From: UBA8941 sp963780545
GTDB taxonomy: Archaea; Thermoproteota; Bathyarchaeia; TCS64
Direction: 5' to 3'
DNA length: 64,000 nt
NCBI GenBank assembly: GCA_963780545.1
Contig: CAWACK010000013.1
Span: 62,001 to 126,000, forward strand
The position numbers and the translations under genes were made by a program. Shown here piece by piece: positions 63,678 through 64,000 of the stretch; position 1 is the first letter of the stretch, and every line of letters starts with the position of its first letter. The notes below the pieces were generated by a model. The model worked only from the letters and a program-made list of their open reading frames with translations. It was not told where the DNA came from and did no database searches.

Positions 63678-64000
63678 TGTGGTCTCTCCTTAAGTTGCCT
63701 CAAAAATTCCTGAGTCCTGTTTGTGAGCCCTGAGGTGTGTGCCTCCAGCTCTATCTTATTCACTACCTTAACCACCATCTCTTCGCGCTCGCGGCTCGGG
63801 CCCGAGATGAGGATGCGGCCGTTCTGTCCTATGACGACCCTGCAGCCGGTCTCCTTGATGATCATGTTGATCATGCTGCCCTTCTTGCCGATGAGGCGGG
63901 GTATCTTCGATGGTGTGATGCGTATGATGAAGCCGTCGTATATTTTGCCTAGTCCGGGGCCGAGGATACTCAGTATTGGTGTCCTCCTCCGGTCTAAATC
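63674..64000 (-). CDS. rrp4: Exosome cap subunit Rrp4 (5' partial)
   Basis: The C-terminal part is visible: LGPGLGKIYDGFIIRITPSK, PRLIGKKGSMINMIIKETGC (KH-domain GxxG as IGKKG), VVIGQNGRILISGP and a basic tail. RNA-binding cap of the exosome. The frame is open to the window edge, so the S1 domain lies outside. Confidence 0.95.
   Translation of the reverse strand, partial: DLDRRRTPILSILGPGLGKIYDGFIIRITPSKIPRLIGKKGSMINMIIKETGCRVVIGQNGRILISGPSREREEMVVKVVNKIELEAHTSGLTNRTQEFLRQLKERPQ

Overview
The window is archaeal. Its right end carries the archaeal exosome operon (Rrp4, Rrp41, Rrp42) followed by ribosomal protein eL43 (L37Ae) and the KEOPS subunit Pcc1. There is one class II tRNA-Ser without an encoded CCA end, Lrp-type regulation, TATA-box promoters, CBS/XRE regulators and a beta-keto-acid cleavage enzyme (BKACE) cluster. 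This mixture fits the Thermoproteota, probably a Bathyarchaeia-like lineage, but I cannot prove the taxon from the sequence alone.

Layout. (1) 1-2480: the 3' part of a large surface protein with three near-identical carbohydrate-binding-like domains, then a decayed IS end. (2) 2480-13300: a very AT-rich block, mostly read leftwards, of glycosyltransferases, a GT-C membrane enzyme, a hexapeptide acyltransferase, a polysaccharide deacetylase and a frameshifted UDP-GlcNAc 2-epimerase. It looks like a horizontally acquired surface-glycan or N-glycan locus. (3) 13300-18750: exported and membrane proteins, one of them broken. (4) 18750-20660: a tandem duplication of an HTH-like, Pro/Thr-rich protein with its C-rich leader; the second copy is a pseudogene. 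(5) 20760-25200: SRPBCC protein, purM with four frameshifts, an Lrp regulator, an AhpD-like protein and a frameshifted gamma-glutamyltransferase. (6) 25200-40500: a mosaic accessory island. It holds 11-bp iteron-like repeats, a PD-(D/E)XK protein, remnants of a replication module, a complete IS, an orphan cas1 whose upstream partner is cut by that IS, a two-gene membrane-protein operon, a large palindromic MITE-like element, exported proteins and several decayed enzyme genes. (7) 40600-64000: mostly core genome: serpin, tRNA methyltransferase, peptidases, a GC-rich candidate ncRNA, CBS regulators, PrsW, RpiA, GH18, endonuclease V, and a flavoprotein/ferredoxin/BKACE/hydroxyacyl dehydrogenase cluster resembling carnitine-type catabolism, ending in the exosome operon.

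Three things stand out. First, the orphan Cas1 has a lysine where the GxEG catalytic glutamate is expected. Second, two families of short sequences decorate the accessory DNA: alternating (CG)n tracts, several of which sit exactly where a gene or repeat is broken off, and hairpins with telomere-like GGGTTT arms around a conserved ATAAGGCTATGG loop. Third, a 122-nt GC-rich island at 44660-44781 closes into a 15-bp stem and matches no RNA family I know.

Many conserved genes carry single-base frameshifts (wecB, a membrane protein, purM, ggt, acetamidase, NTF2-like, VOC, trmI, endonuclease V), two of them in homopolymers. Because purM and trmI are housekeeping genes, residual assembly indels are at least as likely as true decay for several of these, and the frames should be verified on reads.
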